Assembly: GCF_003293595.1 (NCBI RefSeq)
Contig: NZ_CP022162.1
Coordinates: 2,204,327 to 2,268,326 of the forward strand
Direction: 5' to 3'
Source: Microbacterium sp. PM5
Lineage (GTDB): Bacteria; Actinomycetota; Actinomycetes; Actinomycetales; Microbacteriaceae
DNA length: 64,000 nucleotides
The notes below the pieces were generated by a model. It did not search any database. It saw only the letters and a program-made list of their open reading frames with translations, and had not been told where the DNA came from. This document shows, one piece after another, positions 61,043 to 64,000 of this stretch (position 1 is its first letter; every line of letters begins with the position of its first letter). Position numbers and translations under genes: made by a program.

Positions 61043-62284
61043 GTGACCCATCCCCGCCCGCGCTCCCTCTGGCGGGGACGCCTCCTCGCGCTGGTGGGCG
61101 TCGTGCTCGTTGCCTTCTCCCTGCGTTCGGCCGTCGCCGCGCTGTCGCCGATCATCTCGGAGGTGCAGGCCGACTTCGCCGTGCCGACGTGGGTGGTGGG
61201 TCTCATCGGCACCGCGCCGCCGGTCTGCTTCGCCGTCTTCGGCATCGTGACCCCGATCCTCGAACGCCGGTTCGGGCTGGAGCGGCTCGCGGCGGCATCC
61301 ATGCTCATCGTCACGGCCGCCCTCCTCGCGCGCGCTCTCGCGACGGACGCGGCCACGCTGCTGCTGGCGACGACGGTCCTGTTCGCGGCGGTGGGCGTGG
61401 GCAACGTGGTGCTGCCGCCACTGATCAAGACATACTTCCCCGACCGCGTGGGCACGATGACCGCGCTGTACTCCGCGCTTCTCGCGATGGCCGCGTTCGT
61501 GCCACCGTTGGTGGCCGTGCCCGTCGCGGATGCCGCGGGGTGGCGGTTCTCGCTGGGCATGTGGGCGATCCTCGCGCTTCTGGCGGTCGCGCCCTGGGTG
61601 ACGCTCGTGGTGCGCGCGAACGTCGCCCGCACGCAGGCTCCCGCCGCGGTGGATCTCGACGCCCCGGCGCCCGGCGTGTTGGGACGCCTGCCGCGGCTGT
61701 CGCTCGCGTGGGCGCTGGCCGGGACGTTCGGCATCTCTGCGGCGAGCGTCTATGCGTGCTTCGCCTGGCTGCCGGTCATCCTCGTCGACGTCGCCGGAGT
61801 CTCGCACGCCGAGGCCGGCGCGCTGCTGTCGCTGTTCGGCGCGATGGGACTGCCGTGGTCGATCATCGTGCCGATCCTGATCACACGGTGGCGCCGGGTC
61901 GGCGTCGTCTACGCCGCCGCGTTGATCGCGGGGCTGGCGGGTGTGGCCGGAATGCTGCTCGCGCCTGCGACGGCCACGATCCTCTGGGTCGTGCTGCTCG
62001 GCACCCCGCAGGCGTTGTTCCCGGCGGTGCTGGTGCTCATCCAGCTGCGCTCGCGCACCCACGAGGGCGCCGTCGCGCTCAGCGGCTTCGCGCAGAGCGT
62101 CGGGTACGGCATCGCCGCGCTGTTCCCGCTGATGTTCGCGGTCGTCCACGAGGCGACCGGACAGTGGCAGCCGGTGCTCGTGGTCTTCGGCCTGCTGTTC
62201 CTCGCGACGATTCCGACCGGCCTCGTCGTCACGCGGCCGCGCACGATCGAGGACGAGTGGGAACGTCGCCACGGCGCGTGGTGA
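61043..62284 (+). CDS. MFS transporter, CynX/NimT-like
   Basis: The 413-residue protein has about twelve hydrophobic helices and starts with a short Arg-rich tail, then LLALVGVVLVAFSLRSAVAALSPIISEVQADFAVPTWVVGLIGTAPPVCFAVFG. This LRSAVAALSP..I motif is typical of the cyanate/nitroimidazole-type MFS branch; substrates of most members are unknown. GTG 61043 starts 30 bp after purF, so read-through from purF is possible. Confidence 0.88.
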   Translation: MTHPRPRSLWRGRLLALVGVVLVAFSLRSAVAALSPIISEVQADFAVPTWVVGLIGTAPPVCFAVFGIVTPILERRFGLERLAAASMLIVTAALLARALATDAATLLLATTVLFAAVGVGNVVLPPLIKTYFPDRVGTMTALYSALLAMAAFVPPLVAVPVADAAGWRFSLGMWAILALLAVAPWVTLVVRANVARTQAPAAVDLDAPAPGVLGRLPRLSLAWALAGTFGISAASVYACFAWLPVILVDVAGVSHAEAGALLSLFGAMGLPWSIIVPILITRWRRVGVVYAAALIAGLAGVAGMLLAPATATILWVVLLGTPQALFPAVLVLIQLRSRTHEGAVALSGFAQSVGYGIAALFPLMFAVVHEATGQWQPVLVVFGLLFLATIPTGLVVTRPRTIEDEWERRHGAW

Positions 62285-62325
62285 GTGGACGTGCGTGAGG
62301 GCGACCTTTCCGCCACGATGGTCGC

Positions 62326-63756
62326 GTGGATGAGCATGACGCGTCACCGAAGGGACGTGCCCCCGCCGAGCGACGGGCGCTGAGGGCGCACCCGGCGCTC
62401 GTGCTGGCGACGGTCTGCGGCGCGCTCGCGCTGGTGTCCATCGACGTGACCATCCTCCACGTCGTCGCGCCGACCATCGCCCGCGACCTGGGCGCCACCG
62501 ACACCGAGCTGCTGTGGATCATCGACATCTTCCCGTTCGTCATCTCGCCCCTGCTGCTGTCGGCGGGCGTCATGAGCGATCGGTACGGGCGGCGCGCGTT
62601 CCTGGTCGGCGGGCTCGTCGTCTTCGCGCTCGCGTCGGCGGCCGCGGCCTTCGCCTCCAGCCCGCAGCTGCTCATCGCGGCGAGGGCCGCGATGGCCGTC
62701 GGCGCCGCAGGGGTTCTCCCCTCGACGATGTCGCTGCTTCGCGTCGCCTACCCCGATCGGGACAAGCGCGTGCGCGCCGTCGCGATCTGGTCGATGTCGT
62801 CCGCCGCCGCGGCGGCGGCGGGACCCGTGATCGGCGGCTTCGTCGTCGAGCACAGCACGTGGGGTGTGGTGTTCCTCATCAACCTGCCGCTGTGCGCGCT
62901 CGTCATCATCGCGGCGGCGGCGTTCGTTCCGGAGTCGCGCTCCACGCGGCCGGGCAGCACCGACCTCGTCAGCCAGGGGCTCGCGATCGGAGCGGTGCTG
63001 GCGGCGGCCGTGGCGATCAACAGTCTGGCCGAACACCATGTCGAACTCGTCCTCGGCGGACTGGTCGTCGCGGCCGGGTTGGGCGCGCTCTTCGTCCGGC
63101 GACAGCGCGCGATGGTTCGTGAGCGACGGACGCCGATGCTCGATGTCGCACTCTTTCGCAATCGCGCGTTCTCCAGTGCGCTGATCGCGGTCGCGCTGGC
63201 GATGTTCGCCATCGTCGGCCTCGAACTGCAGTTCGCGAGATACCTACAGCTGGGGCGCGGCTTCGAACCCCTGGATGCCGCGATCGCGCTGATCCCGCTC
63301 GCGTTGGCCACCCTGGTGGGCGCCTTCCTCTCACCGTGGTTCCTGCGGCTCCTCGGTCATCGCGCGGCGATCTCGACCGCCCTCATCGCCGCGGGGGCGG
63401 CGCTGGCGGCGGTCGCGTTCGCGCCCGACCCCGTGCACCTGGCCGTCTTCGCCGTCGCGACCGGACTGGCAGGGCTGACCATCGAGATCGCCGCGGTCGG
63501 GGCGAACGATCTGATCGTGTCGTCGGCTGGCCTGCACGAAGTGGGCGGAGCGGCCGCGCTGGAGGAGATCTCCTACGACCTGGGCGGCGGCTTCGGCACC
63601 GCCGTGCTCGGCGCGATCGCCGTGTCGGCGGCGTCGGTGACGGAGGGCTTCCACGCCGCGGTCAGCGCCTCGGCGGTGATCCTGGCGGTCGCCGGGGTCG
63701 CGATGATCCTCACCCTGCGTCCCGCGCGAGCAGCCGCAGCGGGGCCGCGGCACTGA
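62326..63756 (+). CDS. MFS drug-efflux transporter (DHA2 family, 14 helices)
   Basis: The 476-residue protein has about fourteen hydrophobic segments. Family motifs are LVSIDVTILHVVAPTIARDLGATDTELLWIIDIFPFVISPLLLSAGVMSDRYGRRAFLVGG and VLPSTMSLLRVAYPDRDKRVRAVAIWSMSSAAAAAAGPVIGGFVVEH (motif C-like). It resembles LfrA/QacA/SmvA-type exporters of cationic dyes and quaternary ammonium compounds. GTG 62326 is the first plausible start. It follows the previous MFS gene by 41 bp. The actual substrate range is not known. Confidence 0.92.
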   Translation: MDEHDASPKGRAPAERRALRAHPALVLATVCGALALVSIDVTILHVVAPTIARDLGATDTELLWIIDIFPFVISPLLLSAGVMSDRYGRRAFLVGGLVVFALASAAAAFASSPQLLIAARAAMAVGAAGVLPSTMSLLRVAYPDRDKRVRAVAIWSMSSAAAAAAGPVIGGFVVEHSTWGVVFLINLPLCALVIIAAAAFVPESRSTRPGSTDLVSQGLAIGAVLAAAVAINSLAEHHVELVLGGLVVAAGLGALFVRRQRAMVRERRTPMLDVALFRNRAFSSALIAVALAMFAIVGLELQFARYLQLGRGFEPLDAAIALIPLALATLVGAFLSPWFLRLLGHRAAISTALIAAGAALAAVAFAPDPVHLAVFAVATGLAGLTIEIAAVGANDLIVSSAGLHEVGGAAALEEISYDLGGGFGTAVLGAIAVSAASVTEGFHAAVSASAVILAVAGVAMILTLRPARAAAAGPRH

Positions 63757-63818
63757 TCACGGCGCCGACGGATCACATCACCCACACGACGGCGCCGGCC
63801 GAGGCCGCCGGAAGAGCG

Positions 63819-63998
63819 TCAGGCTGTCTCCAGCTCGTCCTCGTCGTCGGCGTACTGGTCGGCCCACTTGTCGACGTACGGGTCTTCCTCGTGGTGTCCG
63901 AGCTCCTTTTCGAGCGCGGAGTAGTTCACGTTGTAGGTGTCGTACTTCAGCTCGCGAGCGATCTTGGTGTGCTTCGCTTTCTGACGGCCACGCCCCAT
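63819..63998 (-). CDS. DUF3073 protein (59 aa)
   Basis: The complete frame encodes MGRGRQKAKHTKIARELKYD, then TYNVNYSALEKELGHHEEDP and an acidic end YVDKWADQYADDEDELETA. The basic N-terminus with an acidic C-terminus is the DUF3073 pattern, a small protein conserved across actinobacteria. It is below common ORF length cut-offs. The start lies 2 bp from the right edge, so its promoter is outside the window. Function unknown; the basic half could bind nucleic acid. Confidence 0.93.
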   Translation of the reverse strand: MGRGRQKAKHTKIARELKYDTYNVNYSALEKELGHHEEDPYVDKWADQYADDEDELETA

Positions 63999-64000
63999 GC

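Noticed and set aside
59459..62347. 962-residue minus-strand frame opposite purF and the first MFS gene
   Set aside because: It spans two certain genes, has biased His/Arg/Asp composition and no recognisable domain.

Overview
The window is high-GC DNA from an actinobacterium, most likely a Microbacterium or close Microbacteriaceae relative. The evidence is the gene set (PurA, small-type PurL, PurM-PurF, DUF3073 protein, HtaA-type haem proteins, LPXTG/LAXTG surface proteins, KdpFABC-DE), frequent GTG/TTG starts, leaderless-type promoters, and a very strong excess of the 7-mer GGATGCC/GGCATCC. No rRNA, tRNA or CRISPR array is visible. I name the genus from gene content and style only.

Layout. 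0-3.3 kb: end of a sortase-anchored surface protein, a 20-bp-stem terminator, purA and a beta-propeller lactonase. 3.3-12.1 kb (all minus strand): a glucan-utilisation locus with a secreted multi-domain GH5 glucanase, then a separate operon of sugar-binding lipoprotein, two permeases, an intracellular GH5 enzyme and a ROK regulator. Both transcription units carry a CTTA-N3-TAAG site in front. 12.2-15.8 kb: AI-2E family membrane protein, chorismate mutase, and a YtrA-like GntR regulator with an ABC exporter. 16.1-19.3 kb: glycine betaine/proline ABC importer with CBS domains on the ATPase. 19.3-21.3 kb: two tandem paralogous membrane/coiled-coil proteins and a 44-aa membrane protein linked to purL. 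21.3-24.9 kb: purL, an acidic Pro-rich repeat protein, a VOC protein and a DksA-like zinc protein.

25.2-31.3 kb is a visibly less GC-rich accessory island. A three-gene minus-strand operon encodes a TIR-domain protein, a GNAT-fold protein and a 1240-aa membrane-anchored YobI/KAP-like P-loop NTPase. A small unknown gene diverges from it. This is the best candidate for an undescribed (probably anti-phage) system.

31.6-41 kb: a leaderless ArsR regulator with a two-domain SRPBCC protein, then the complete kdp potassium-uptake operon (27-aa leader membrane peptide, kdpF, A, B, C, D, E). 41.1-46.6 kb: an intergenic repeat, a secreted Ig-like protein and a subtilase with an LATSG-type cell-wall sorting tail. 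46.6-48.6 kb: an HTH regulator and a MerR-controlled aldo/keto reductase. 48.6-55.6 kb: an iron-regulated haem-uptake cluster (two DtxR/IdeR-type boxes, HtaA, HmuTUV and a 992-aa LAXTG-anchored HtaA protein). 55.7-64 kb: type II NADH dehydrogenase, two small unknown proteins, purM-purF, two MFS transporters and a DUF3073 protein too short for standard ORF cut-offs.
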